A stretch of DNA of 64,000 nt from Chitinophaga rupis (GTDB lineage Bacteria > Bacteroidota > Bacteroidia > Chitinophagales > Chitinophagaceae), in the NCBI RefSeq assembly GCF_900109685.1, contig NZ_FOBB01000004.1:282117-346116 (forward strand), written 5' to 3'. The position numbers and the translations under genes were made by a program. Under the pieces are notes generated by a model. The model had not been told where the DNA came from and searched no databases. It worked only from the letters and a program-made list of their open reading frames with translations. This document shows, piece after piece, positions 16,418 to 25,783 of the stretch; the first letter of the stretch is position 1; the number at the start of each line of letters is the position of its first letter.

Positions 16418-18823
16418 CTATTTGTTTGCCATAGCACTTTCAAATACTTTTTTCTCTTGTTCAATTATATTCTTTCCATATTTCGACAGGTAAATGGCTG
16501 CAACAGGTGCATAATTTTTCCAATCCGTCTTATTATAGTAGTAAATTGTTTTGGCACGTAAGAAGATTTCTTCACCAGCATTTCCGAATTCTTTTATACT
16601 TTTCTCAATATCATTCCAATCTACATCAACGGTGGTATCCTTTAAGAAGGGCTCTATACTGTCAGTGAAAATGGAATTCATTAACTTCATAGTTACAGTC
16701 CTTTGCTCCAGCAAAGAAGCAGTATCTTTAAGTTGTGCTTGAAGAATTTTGAATCCGGGGTCTTTTGTACTGAAAGTATTTTCCATTATAAATTCTAGCT
16801 TTTCCTTAGAGTAAGGCCTGCTCAATTTTGCTATATACTCATTTGATATCCGATGTACGCCTGGCTTGTCTGATACCTGCCGGGCAGCTACTGCCAGCTT
16901 ATATAAAAACACTGTATCATTGCGACCTTGGATATATTCATCCATCATTTTGCTATAGATAATCGCAGGGTCCGAAAGGTCTGCATTCATTGCAGTAACA
17001 GCAGGAACTTTCCCAATTTCAACCAGGTGTTCATTCAATGACCGAATTTCCTCAAAAGGAATTTTAATGATTTCCCTATCATAGGTTATTAAACCATTTT
17101 GCTCAGATTCTACATCGAAGGGCTGTGTATAAATTGAACCGCTTAATCCTTCTCTTTCCAACAATCTTAATGTATTTGTCATAATTGCATACTTGCCTTT
17201 TAGGGAGGAGGCCGTAACCTGCGCATATCCCCAGGCATTAGATGGATTCCATTGGTGGTCCGGAACAAATACGCCGATTCCACCAAACTCGCCCAGTACC
17301 ATTACTTTACCGTCTATATTTGGAGGATTCGTGGGATCTGGATACGAGTGAATATCCGTCATATCGCTGGAAATCCAATTATTTTTTCCCGTTTTGGTCT
17401 CCTTTCCATCAATGAAAATATATTCACCCGAATGTCCGTTAACTAAACGGGATGGATCCTGTGCTTTCACCCATTCTGTCAATCTTTGTTGATCATATGA
17501 TCCCCACTGCTCATTAAATAATACCCAAGTAATAATAGAAGGATAGTTATGTAACTGATCTAGTGTTTCTTTTGTCTGTACTTCAAATGCAGTTTTTGCT
17601 CCTTCTGGCAGTGCCTGATTTGGGTTAACGAAGTCCTGCCATACTAACATGCCTAGTTTATCAGCATGATAATACCATCTGGCCGGTTCAATTTTAATAT
17701 GTTTCCGTATCGTATTAAATCCCATTGCCTTTATAGCTTTAATATCAAAAGCTAATGCCTCATCAGTAGGTGCTGTCATAAGGCCATCAGGCCAAAATCC
17801 CTGATCAAGTGTTCCCAGGTTATAGGTATACTGATTATTCAAAAATATACGTTCAAATCCTGCTTTATCCTTATGAATAGCAATCTTTCTCATACCAAAG
17901 TAGCTAGAGATCTCATCGACTATCTTCCCATCTTTAATTAACCGTATTTTAAGGTCATATAAGAACGGATCCACAGGTGACCATAAGTGAACTTCTGAAG
18001 GATCTGCTATCTTTAATTCTATCAAACTATCAGCCGGAGAAAACCTACTATTGGAGACCATTCTTCCATCTGCATATGCAATAGCCTCGATATTACAATC
18101 ACCAATTATCCCATTTATATTTACCTGTAAATTCAATATACCTTTGTCTATATCAGGTGTAAATCTGACTTTTGAAATATGGCTATCAGGCACAGACTCC
18201 AGCCATACCGTTTGCCATATTCCGGAGCTGGGTGTATAGTAAATATTCTCCGGATGTAACACCTGTTTCCCGTGAGGAAAAACACCCTGCTCAGTTGCAT
18301 CAGATACCTTTACGAGAATTTCGTTCGAACCATCCTTTAACGCATCCGTTATGTCAATGGAAAAGTTAGTATATCCGCCTTCATGGCCACCAATCTTTTC
18401 TCCATTAACATACACTATTGCATTATTATCTATCGCACCAAAATTTAACAGTACCCTTTTCTGAGCTTGCCTTTTGATGATAATATCCTTATGGTACCAT
18501 AAACACTCCTCAGGCAACAATGCCCTTTTTACCCCTGAAAGAGATGATTCTAAAGGAAAAGGAACCAATATTTTTCCCTGGTAGGCCTTTGGCATCTGTA
18601 CATCTTTTCCAACAATTGCATAATCCCACAGGCCATTTAGATTTGTCCATCCTTTACGTACCATCTGGGGACGCGGATATTCTTTTAACGCATTAGTTGG
18701 TGAAACCTCTTGGGCCCAGCGTGTTTTGATATTTGAGGGCTGAGGGGACCAATCTTTTTGAGCGTCACTCTTTACACTTGCCCCCAGGATAAAGATCAGA
18801 ATGATATACTTTTTTAAATACAC
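16418..18823 (-). CDS. Glycoside hydrolase family 2 enzyme with an unusual C-terminal extension
   Basis: The 801-residue exported enzyme has a signal peptide ending near SDAQK. It has a GH2 sugar-binding jelly roll (about 45-215), an immunoglobulin-like middle domain (about 220-325) and a TIM barrel (about 330-605). The predicted acid/base is Glu438 in LFNEQWG and the nucleophile is Glu512 in VLGEFGG. The specificity (beta-galactosidase, beta-glucuronidase, beta-mannosidase or another) cannot be read from sequence. The last 190 residues or so are not part of a usual GH2. They are helical and resemble the neighbouring 314-residue protein in the order of motifs, for example VDWNDIEKSI here and PDWDKMHKTI there. 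It is the fourth gene of the SusC/SusD operon. Confidence 0.88.
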   Translation of the reverse strand: MYLKKYIILIFILGASVKSDAQKDWSPQPSNIKTRWAQEVSPTNALKEYPRPQMVRKGWTNLNGLWDYAIVGKDVQMPKAYQGKILVPFPLESSLSGVKRALLPEECLWYHKDIIIKRQAQKRVLLNFGAIDNNAIVYVNGEKIGGHEGGYTNFSIDITDALKDGSNEILVKVSDATEQGVFPHGKQVLHPENIYYTPSSGIWQTVWLESVPDSHISKVRFTPDIDKGILNLQVNINGIIGDCNIEAIAYADGRMVSNSRFSPADSLIELKIADPSEVHLWSPVDPFLYDLKIRLIKDGKIVDEISSYFGMRKIAIHKDKAGFERIFLNNQYTYNLGTLDQGFWPDGLMTAPTDEALAFDIKAIKAMGFNTIRKHIKIEPARWYYHADKLGMLVWQDFVNPNQALPEGAKTAFEVQTKETLDQLHNYPSIITWVLFNEQWGSYDQQRLTEWVKAQDPSRLVNGHSGEYIFIDGKETKTGKNNWISSDMTDIHSYPDPTNPPNIDGKVMVLGEFGGIGVFVPDHQWNPSNAWGYAQVTASSLKGKYAIMTNTLRLLEREGLSGSIYTQPFDVESEQNGLITYDREIIKIPFEEIRSLNEHLVEIGKVPAVTAMNADLSDPAIIYSKMMDEYIQGRNDTVFLYKLAVAARQVSDKPGVHRISNEYIAKLSRPYSKEKLEFIMENTFSTKDPGFKILQAQLKDTASLLEQRTVTMKLMNSIFTDSIEPFLKDTTVDVDWNDIEKSIKEFGNAGEEIFLRAKTIYYYNKTDWKNYAPVAAIYLSKYGKNIIEQEKKVFESAMANK

Positions 18824-18894
18824 TTTCCCTAATTATTAGTTTATGATAATGAAATCTTTCAAATACAGATAGAAAGTTCAGATAAAGCTAATGT

Positions 18895-19839
18895 CTAGTT
18901 ATCACTTAAGTCCTTTTTTGATGGCCATGTTGGCTCATCTCTCTTCATCTTCTCCCATGCGAACAGAGTCTCTCGATTATGCGGATCTAAAGAAAGGGAC
19001 TTACGTTCCCATGCCAGAGCTTCCTGTTTTCGGCCTAATTTATACAACAGATTTGCATATGTATCCATATAGGCTGCATTATCTGGCTCTCCCTTAATTA
19101 ACAACTTCATCCATTCTACACTTTTATTTAAAACAACTTTATCACTGCTATGACGGAAAATCATATAGTAAATCATATTATTTAGTCCATCCTTACCAAA
19201 TCCAAGCGTATCTAATCCATATAAATCAATTTTTTTAAGATTATATTTTATCAGACTTAATGTATCTTTCATGAACCCATACCATCTTAGTTGCGCTTCG
19301 ATTATATTTCTATCTGCGTAATCCGGGTTGTATTTATGTGCAATAGTCTTGTGCATCTTGTCCCAATCTGGCTCTCCTTTTATAGGTTTATTATCAACAA
19401 TAAGCTTAGGGTCAATTTCCTCAAATGCAATAATGTAGTCAACGTAACTCTGCGCATATCCTTTTATATCCATAACCTGATCTATCTTATCCTTATTATT
19501 ATAGAAAAATGAAAATAATTTACTTCGTGAAGATTGGTTGTATTTTCTTATGTTCTCTATGTTTTCCCTTGTCAATAAATCTTGTTCCTCAAGTTTACAT
19601 AAATAATTATTTATATAGTCTTCGGTAATTTTCTTTGTAATGTCATCTTTCTGCAAATTTTTAGACTCCATAATCAATATAGGCATTTCCTTATAGCTCA
19701 TACTGCCATCCTGGTAGATTTTTAGTAAATCTTCAAACTTCCGCACAACAGAATCTGTATTGCTGTGAGATTCCAATTGTGAGATTTGGCCTTTTAAGAA
19801 CACTGGAATAAATACAAGTAATATCACAGATCTTAACAT
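18895..19839 (-). CDS. Exported helical-repeat (TPR-like) protein of a glycan-use operon
   Basis: The 314-residue protein has a signal peptide ending near LKGQ. The middle is helical and charged. The C-terminal part contains a TPR-like pair (DNAAYMDTYANLLYKLGRKQEALAWERKSLSLDP). It lies 20 bases after SusD and 71 bases before GH2. Residues about 80-210 match the layout of the C-terminal extension of the GH2 enzyme next door. In Bacteroidota, similar segments accompany periplasmic thioredoxin-like proteins, but no CxxC is present here. Its role is unknown; a periplasmic scaffold is possible. Confidence 0.65.
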   Translation of the reverse strand: MLRSVILLVFIPVFLKGQISQLESHSNTDSVVRKFEDLLKIYQDGSMSYKEMPILIMESKNLQKDDITKKITEDYINNYLCKLEEQDLLTRENIENIRKYNQSSRSKLFSFFYNNKDKIDQVMDIKGYAQSYVDYIIAFEEIDPKLIVDNKPIKGEPDWDKMHKTIAHKYNPDYADRNIIEAQLRWYGFMKDTLSLIKYNLKKIDLYGLDTLGFGKDGLNNMIYYMIFRHSSDKVVLNKSVEWMKLLIKGEPDNAAYMDTYANLLYKLGRKQEALAWERKSLSLDPHNRETLFAWEKMKRDEPTWPSKKDLSDN

Positions 19840-19859
19840 AAAGTATAATTTTTATAATT

Positions 19860-21350
19860 TTAATAACCCAAATTTTGTTTGAGGTTTATCCCATTTTGGA
19901 TTTCGCCTAGAGAAATAGGATACAACTGCTTGTAATTACTCCAAACGGCTTCTTTTTGAGATGCTTCATTTGCCATCACGGCATCAATAGTATTTGTTCT
20001 TTTTAAATCCAGCCAGCGATGTCCCCATTCGGTAAATAATTCAACTCTCCTCTCGTGATATATTTTATTTAGTATAATCTCCTTTGTGGTTACCTGGATT
20101 GGAATCAATCCTGCCCTCAACCGGATTAAATTTAAGTCGGATACTGCTCCTTGGATATTGCCCTGCTGAGCCCTCGCTTCCGCGCGAATCAAATATTGTT
20201 CGCTTAACCGCAGTATCGTTTCGTACTCTGTAACTGGTTGATCCAACCCAGATATTTTATACTTATGTGGATAGTAAAAACTGTCTATGCCACCAGTATT
20301 CACGGCTCCTATCCAGTTTTCCCGGCGCCGGTCTGAATTTTCAAAACTATTTAAAAGGCTTCGGCTTAGATATACTGGGTGATCGTTATCTGGTCCTGTA
20401 TCCGGAAGAACGAAAAATCTTCCATCGGGCGTATTCTGCCCCAGGTTAACCGGTTGAATTTGCCAGATAGTTTCGTTACTATTAGCGTTGAACACACTAT
20501 TTAAATCTCCCAGTAGTTGGAACCTTCCGGTTTCATTAATAACATCCGTTGCGTTTAGTGATGCAGAATCCCATTTTTTTGTATACAAATAAGCTCGTGC
20601 AAGTAAGCCTATGGCGGCCCATTTTGTTGGTCTTACACGCTCTCCTGAAACATTAAGGAGCGTTATATCAACAAAATCAGCGCTTAAAACCTTCTTGGCA
20701 TCATTAAGGTCGGCAATTATTTGAGCCCATACATCTGTCTGTGGCGTTCTTCCAAGGGAAGCCGTCACTGAATAGTCTGTACTTAAAACAAGAGGAACAT
20801 CTCCATATAGATTCACTAAATAGAAATAACAAAATGCCCGCACAAACTTTGCTTCACCAAGTAGTTGCTGTTTCACAGATGGCGTTAGCGCTGCAGATGT
20901 ATTTAATCCATTAATAGCAGCATTACAAATAAAAATGATGGGGTAACAAGCACTCCAATAATCAGCCCCTCCCATATTCAAACTTGTCAAATTATTAGTG
21001 TAAAATGCCCTGTACTGCTCATACCCAGGCATTGTTAGCCCTTTATGCAACGTAAGTTCATCTGAAGACAAGCCTGGAAATAAAGAAAGAGAGCTCAGCC
21101 CCCCATTTCCAAATGAAGCACTGCTTATTCTTGCATAAATGTTAGTCATAACAGCAATTGCTGTTGGATCGCTTTGATATACATTAGGACCACTGGTACT
21201 GGTGACAGGGGCATTTACCTCAACCAGCTTGGCACAGGCTGTTAAAAAAACCGATCCCATTATGCAATATATAATCCACAACAAAATAGCTTTCGCAGAA
21301 ACTATTTGTTTTAAATGTGCAAAGATCTCTTTTATCTTATGTCGCCTCAT
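19860..21350 (-). CDS. SusD/RagB-family nutrient-binding outer-membrane lipoprotein
   Basis: The 496-residue protein has a membrane-anchoring signal with a lipobox-like LTAC. The helical SusD fold is indicated by the TPR-like FVRAFCYFYLVNLYGDVPLV motif, the STDY and GRTPQTDVW segments that follow, and a C-terminal YLIRAEARAQQG plus ERRVELFTEWGHRWLDLKR. SusD proteins bind glycans at the cell surface and form the lid of the SusC channel. It lies 45 bases downstream of the SusC gene. The N-terminus is longer than usual before the lipobox, so a later start is possible. Confidence 0.95.
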   Translation of the reverse strand: MRRHKIKEIFAHLKQIVSAKAILLWIIYCIMGSVFLTACAKLVEVNAPVTSTSGPNVYQSDPTAIAVMTNIYARISSASFGNGGLSSLSLFPGLSSDELTLHKGLTMPGYEQYRAFYTNNLTSLNMGGADYWSACYPIIFICNAAINGLNTSAALTPSVKQQLLGEAKFVRAFCYFYLVNLYGDVPLVLSTDYSVTASLGRTPQTDVWAQIIADLNDAKKVLSADFVDITLLNVSGERVRPTKWAAIGLLARAYLYTKKWDSASLNATDVINETGRFQLLGDLNSVFNANSNETIWQIQPVNLGQNTPDGRFFVLPDTGPDNDHPVYLSRSLLNSFENSDRRRENWIGAVNTGGIDSFYYPHKYKISGLDQPVTEYETILRLSEQYLIRAEARAQQGNIQGAVSDLNLIRLRAGLIPIQVTTKEIILNKIYHERRVELFTEWGHRWLDLKRTNTIDAVMANEASQKEAVWSNYKQLYPISLGEIQNGINLKQNLGY

Positions 21351-21395
21351 AATTCTATCTGTTTTGAAGATATTTAGATTGTCTTAATTCAGGTA

Positions 21396-24300
21396 TTAAA
21401 GGCCCAGCTTTATTCCCAATGTTATAACTCTCATTGGGGGTAATGTTCTTGAACTGAGCGTTTCAGGATCAAGCCCTTTGTAATTGGTAAGGGTGAGTAA
21501 ATTTTGGCCCAAAACATATACACTTGAAGTTTGTAGATGCAGCTTGCTTACAAGATGTTGGGGCAAACTCCAAGAGACAGAAGCATTTTTTAACCTGATG
21601 TAGGACGCATCAGAATAAGCTGCATTACTAAAAGTGGCAAGCCCATATTGTCCACCCAAAGCACCGGAACCATCAAATCGCTGAATATTGGCATTATCAC
21701 CTGGCTTCTGCCAACGATCCATGACATAATGGGGTTGGTTTCCACTCCAAAAGGTACCTGCGTTATTACCAAATGCGTAATTGGATCCCAATTGCTTAAC
21801 AAACTGAAAAAGGAAATCCAATTGTATACCCTTATATTTAAGGGAATTCTGAAAACCGCCAAAAAATTTAGGCATACCGACTGTTACCGGAATAGCATCA
21901 TCAGAAAATGATGGATTATATGTACGCTTACCCTGTTTATCATAGAATTCATACATTCCTGTCTCTTGATTTACTCCCGCATAATTAAAGACTTTTTGAA
22001 TTGTAATAGGTTGATCAATTATTAACCGGTAACTATAGGTAGAAGTGGCAAGATTTGGAAAGGATACTAACTTGTTATGAGGGATGGTAAGATTCAAATT
22101 TGTTTCCCATGTAAAGTCATGTGTACTTATATTTTTCGTATTAATTGAAAATTCCCATCCCGAATTCTGAACAGTTGCCGGGAAGTTACGCGTCACGGAA
22201 CCAAACCCAGTAAAAATTGGTAAGGTATATGCTAGTAACTGATTAGATGACCGATTTAGAAAATAACTTGCGGTAAATAAGATTTTTTCCTTAAAAAAAA
22301 CTGTTTCTAATCCAAACTCCGTCTTTTTTGTTTCTTCCCATTGCAGGTATGGATTATTAAAACGATTAGGTTCTAACGCAGTCCCGCCTTGGTAGGGTAT
22401 TCCTACATTTACAGGTTGATATAAGTCCAGAAAAAGGTAATTGGGAATTTGGTCACTACCTGTTGTACCATAGCTCGCTCTTAATTTCCCAAAACTTAGA
22501 AAATCGATATTATTCTTAATAAAATTTTCTTCTGAAAATATCCAAGCAATACCTGTAGAACCGAAATTATGAAATCTATTCGCCTGACCAAACCGGCTGC
22601 TACCATCTCTTCTGCCTGTTAAATTAATAATATACCTGTTCCTCCATACATAATTCAATTTTCCAAAAAGTGCGTTATACTTATATAATTCAGTAAGTGT
22701 AGATTGAACAAGAACATTACTTGCAGATCTTATATCTTCCAAAGTCATATCGCTATTATAGCCATATGCTAGTAACTGCTGGCCTTTGGAGTTGGTTTGT
22801 TGCAAACTTGTGCCTAACAGCGCTTCTAATCTACCATTAGCAACAGGACGTTTGAAAGAAATTTGTGGTTCTATAATCCAGGAAGTAATAGCGTTATTTC
22901 CAAATGTTGCATCCCTTCCGGAGAAGGGTCGGTTCTCCGGAGCAACTATGGATAATGGATGACCTGCGAATTCATCAGATTGAAGATCTGAATATCCGAA
23001 AGTGCACAAAATGTCCAGACCTTCTAACACCTTATAGCTAAGACTACCATTACTGATTAAATTTTTTGTTTTTACTTTATATATACTTTGCAGTCCTGCT
23101 AACGGGTTGGGGAATGTTGATCTTCCAGAAGAATTTGGAGCCCAATTTAAGCTTCCATCCACATTGTACAGGGTCGGCGCATCAGGCCATAAATAGGTAG
23201 CTAAATAGGTAGGGTCTACATTAGGAATATTATTATTATCTACAAGGTAGTTTGCTCCAAGTTGAAGCTTAAACCGGTCATTTGCAGATCGGCTATTAAT
23301 ATTAAAATTAACACTTCCCTTCCGATCCGAGAATTCCCCGGGAAATACAGTGGTTTCTCGATGGTAGGTTGCTCCTACCACGTACTGTGTGATACTGTTG
23401 CCACCAGATACAGAAGCATTAAGGTTAGTATACTGAGTAGTTTTACCAATTAATTCCTTTTGCCAGTCTGTGTATCGTGTTGTGTCCCATGATCCGTTAA
23501 TATCATAATCCTCCGGACCAACGGTTAAGTTATCATTATTTAGCGCTTCATGCCTCATAATTAGGTATTGCCGTGTGTCCAGAAGATTCAATTTTCTTGC
23601 AACCTTTCCCCATCCTTGCTGTAAATTGATATCGACCCTGGTTTGACCTGACTTTCCTCTTTTTGTTGTGATTAAAATTACACCGTTGGCCGCGCGAGAT
23701 CCATAGATAGCGGTGGCATCTGCATCTTTCAGTACTGTTATGCTTTCTATTGCATCCGGATTCAAAAAACTCAAAGGACTTCCTGACTGTCCTCCATTTG
23801 AGCTTGAAAAGCCTAGTATTTGTCCTCCAATATTAGGAAGCAGCTGTGATGAATAAGGTACTCCATCAATAACATAGAAAGGATCGTTACCATTTACTAT
23901 GCTGTTTTGTCCCCGAATCTGCACGTTCATAGTTCCGCCGGAAACCCCTGTAGATTGAGTTATAAACAACCCCGGCACTCTTCCTTGCAAAGCCAAAAGA
24001 GGATTATTAACAGGTTGTTTAGCTATCTCATCTCCTTTAACCACGCTAATATTACCTGTATTCAGCCGTTTGGTAGTAGTACTATAAGCTACCACCACCG
24101 TTTCATCCAAATCATTTACGGCTACGTTCAACTTCGTCAAAATCGACTGGCCTTTTACACCTACTGCTCTTGTCTCATAACCCAATGAACTAATCAACAG
24201 GATATCCTTCTTCGACACCCTGGGTAAAGTAAAATTTCCATTTACATCCGTTGTTGTTCCCTCCCCTGAACCTTTGATTTGTACCGTGGCGCCGATCAAC

Positions 24301-24740
24301 GGATTGCCATTAGCATCCGTCACTCTACCTGCCACAGACTGTATAGTTGAGGAAGTATCGCCCATCAAACTGGTATGCTTCTCGGCAGTAATTTCTTTTA
24401 CAGGTTTAGGCTTAATAGTTACATAATTGCCGTTATAGACCCATATATAGCCCTTTTTGCCTACAATAAATTCCAATACTTCGTCCAACCGTGTGTTTTG
24501 AAAATTAACATCCACAGTAACCTGGTCATCCAGTAAAGTTTTGGCATAAAAAACGCCCACTTTTGTCTGTTTGTAAATAGCCTTAAAAACAGTTGCAAGT
24601 GTTATGTTTGTACCTTTTAGTGTTACGGTTGCATCGCCCTGATGGCTGGCCTGGGCTTTTAATGAGGAGAAACAGGCATAGGTGATTAATAGAACGGTTA
24701 GGAACACGCCGGCGCGCCCCTGTGTAGACATCCCCTTCAT
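21396..24740 (-). CDS. SusC/RagA-family TonB-dependent transporter with STN signalling domain
   Basis: The 1114-residue outer-membrane transporter has a signal peptide, then an STN domain (about 37-110), a carboxypeptidase-regulatory-like domain (about 135-208), a plug (about 213-340, with GRVPGLFI, VQIRGQNS and YVIDGVPY) and a beta-barrel to the end. It imports oligosaccharides with SusD using TonB energy. The STN domain marks it as a transducer that contacts a FecR-type anti-sigma factor. The divergent sigma and FecR genes at 25198 and 25784 are the natural partners. It heads the minus-strand operon that runs through SusD, the helical-repeat protein, GH2 and the S9 peptidase. Confidence 0.95.
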   Translation of the reverse strand: MKGMSTQGRAGVFLTVLLITYACFSSLKAQASHQGDATVTLKGTNITLATVFKAIYKQTKVGVFYAKTLLDDQVTVDVNFQNTRLDEVLEFIVGKKGYIWVYNGNYVTIKPKPVKEITAEKHTSLMGDTSSTIQSVAGRVTDANGNPLIGATVQIKGSGEGTTTDVNGNFTLPRVSKKDILLISSLGYETRAVGVKGQSILTKLNVAVNDLDETVVVAYSTTTKRLNTGNISVVKGDEIAKQPVNNPLLALQGRVPGLFITQSTGVSGGTMNVQIRGQNSIVNGNDPFYVIDGVPYSSQLLPNIGGQILGFSSSNGGQSGSPLSFLNPDAIESITVLKDADATAIYGSRAANGVILITTKRGKSGQTRVDINLQQGWGKVARKLNLLDTRQYLIMRHEALNNDNLTVGPEDYDINGSWDTTRYTDWQKELIGKTTQYTNLNASVSGGNSITQYVVGATYHRETTVFPGEFSDRKGSVNFNINSRSANDRFKLQLGANYLVDNNNIPNVDPTYLATYLWPDAPTLYNVDGSLNWAPNSSGRSTFPNPLAGLQSIYKVKTKNLISNGSLSYKVLEGLDILCTFGYSDLQSDEFAGHPLSIVAPENRPFSGRDATFGNNAITSWIIEPQISFKRPVANGRLEALLGTSLQQTNSKGQQLLAYGYNSDMTLEDIRSASNVLVQSTLTELYKYNALFGKLNYVWRNRYIINLTGRRDGSSRFGQANRFHNFGSTGIAWIFSEENFIKNNIDFLSFGKLRASYGTTGSDQIPNYLFLDLYQPVNVGIPYQGGTALEPNRFNNPYLQWEETKKTEFGLETVFFKEKILFTASYFLNRSSNQLLAYTLPIFTGFGSVTRNFPATVQNSGWEFSINTKNISTHDFTWETNLNLTIPHNKLVSFPNLATSTYSYRLIIDQPITIQKVFNYAGVNQETGMYEFYDKQGKRTYNPSFSDDAIPVTVGMPKFFGGFQNSLKYKGIQLDFLFQFVKQLGSNYAFGNNAGTFWSGNQPHYVMDRWQKPGDNANIQRFDGSGALGGQYGLATFSNAAYSDASYIRLKNASVSWSLPQHLVSKLHLQTSSVYVLGQNLLTLTNYKGLDPETLSSRTLPPMRVITLGIKLGL

Positions 24741-25197
24741 ACATTGGTTAGTTTATAAGTAAGCGTTAGATTTGGTATGAATTTCCTTTTTCATCATAGG
24801 CAGCAAGAGGCGCAATCTTCCTTTGGCATTGTTACTTGGCAATCTAACCTTCAACAATAGATCCACATGACATTGAGTATATTAGTATACATTCTCCCTT
24901 GTAAAAAATGACCAATAGTGAACGGGCAGAAAAGTGCGTTCAAGTATAAAGACAGGAAATTTAAAAAATGGACTATGCCTTAACCAAATTTTAAAGATAA
25001 TTTCATACAGGGTTTACAGAAACATAAAATACATTCTTCAAACGTAGCTTTTTCTGTATATTTACAGCACCTATAACTGGTTAATACTAAGGGGACAGTT
25101 ACTTTTCCATCTCAATAATAACCTATACTAAAAGCAAAGGGCTGATATTGTCATGGGCACCCGAACAATTATATGAGCGGGGACTAAAGTAGAATGC
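24741..25197. other. Divergent intergenic region between SusC and sigma factor
   Basis: This AT-rich region of about 457 bases should hold the promoters of both the SusC operon and the sigma/FecR unit. I could not assign a promoter with confidence. A TATATTTA stretch at 25057-25064 is a weak -7 candidate on the plus strand. No open frame of note is present. Confidence 0.5.
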
Positions 25198-25755
25198 ATG
25201 CAATCCATTAATGAGGATATTATCTTACTACAAAGGTTAAAAGAAGGCGACGAGCAGGCGCTGCAGGAGTGCTTTTATAAGTACAGACAACAACTAGTAA
25301 CCCTGGCCTTTGCCATACTGCGTAATGAAGAGGAAGCCAGGGACCTGGTACAGGATCTTTTTATGGACTTCTGGGAAAAACAAAGATTCCTTAATATTAA
25401 ACAATCCCTCTCCTCTTTTCTGTTTATAAGTACCAAAAACCGCTGCCTGTTAAAAATTGAAAAAGATAAAACCCGCCGTAAACATTTTGAACAGATGATT
25501 GTCCCTGACAGCATACTTCCCATTAGTCCTATGGAAGAAGCTGAAATAGAACAGGAGTTGAAACGGCGCTATTTTGAACTCTCTCAGGTAATGGAAAAAC
25601 TATCTCCCCAAACCTCCCGGGTATTAAAACTGGCGGTACTTGAAGGCAAGAAATACAAAGATATTGCCACAGAGTTAGGTACCAGTCCCAACACGGTGCG
25701 TAACCAGATTGTATCTGCACTGAAAATTCTCCGATCAAATTTAAAACAGCAATAG
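25198..25755 (+). CDS. ECF RNA polymerase sigma factor (FecI-like), second copy
   Basis: The 185-residue protein has sigma region 2 (about 22-90, with EEEARDLVQDLFMDFWE) and region 4 (about 128-180, with KLSPQTSRVLKLAVLEGKKYKDIATE and a helix-turn-helix). The ATG at 25198 gives the usual family N-terminus; a second ATG four bases upstream is out of frame. The FecR gene starts 28 bases later. It diverges from the STN-containing SusC gene, so it most likely drives that operon when the SusC-FecR signal is received. Confidence 0.94.
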   Translation: MQSINEDIILLQRLKEGDEQALQECFYKYRQQLVTLAFAILRNEEEARDLVQDLFMDFWEKQRFLNIKQSLSSFLFISTKNRCLLKIEKDKTRRKHFEQMIVPDSILPISPMEEAEIEQELKRRYFELSQVMEKLSPQTSRVLKLAVLEGKKYKDIATELGTSPNTVRNQIVSALKILRSNLKQQ

Positions 25756-25783
25756 TCCAATTTTTAAAAAACCTGTCTTTATC

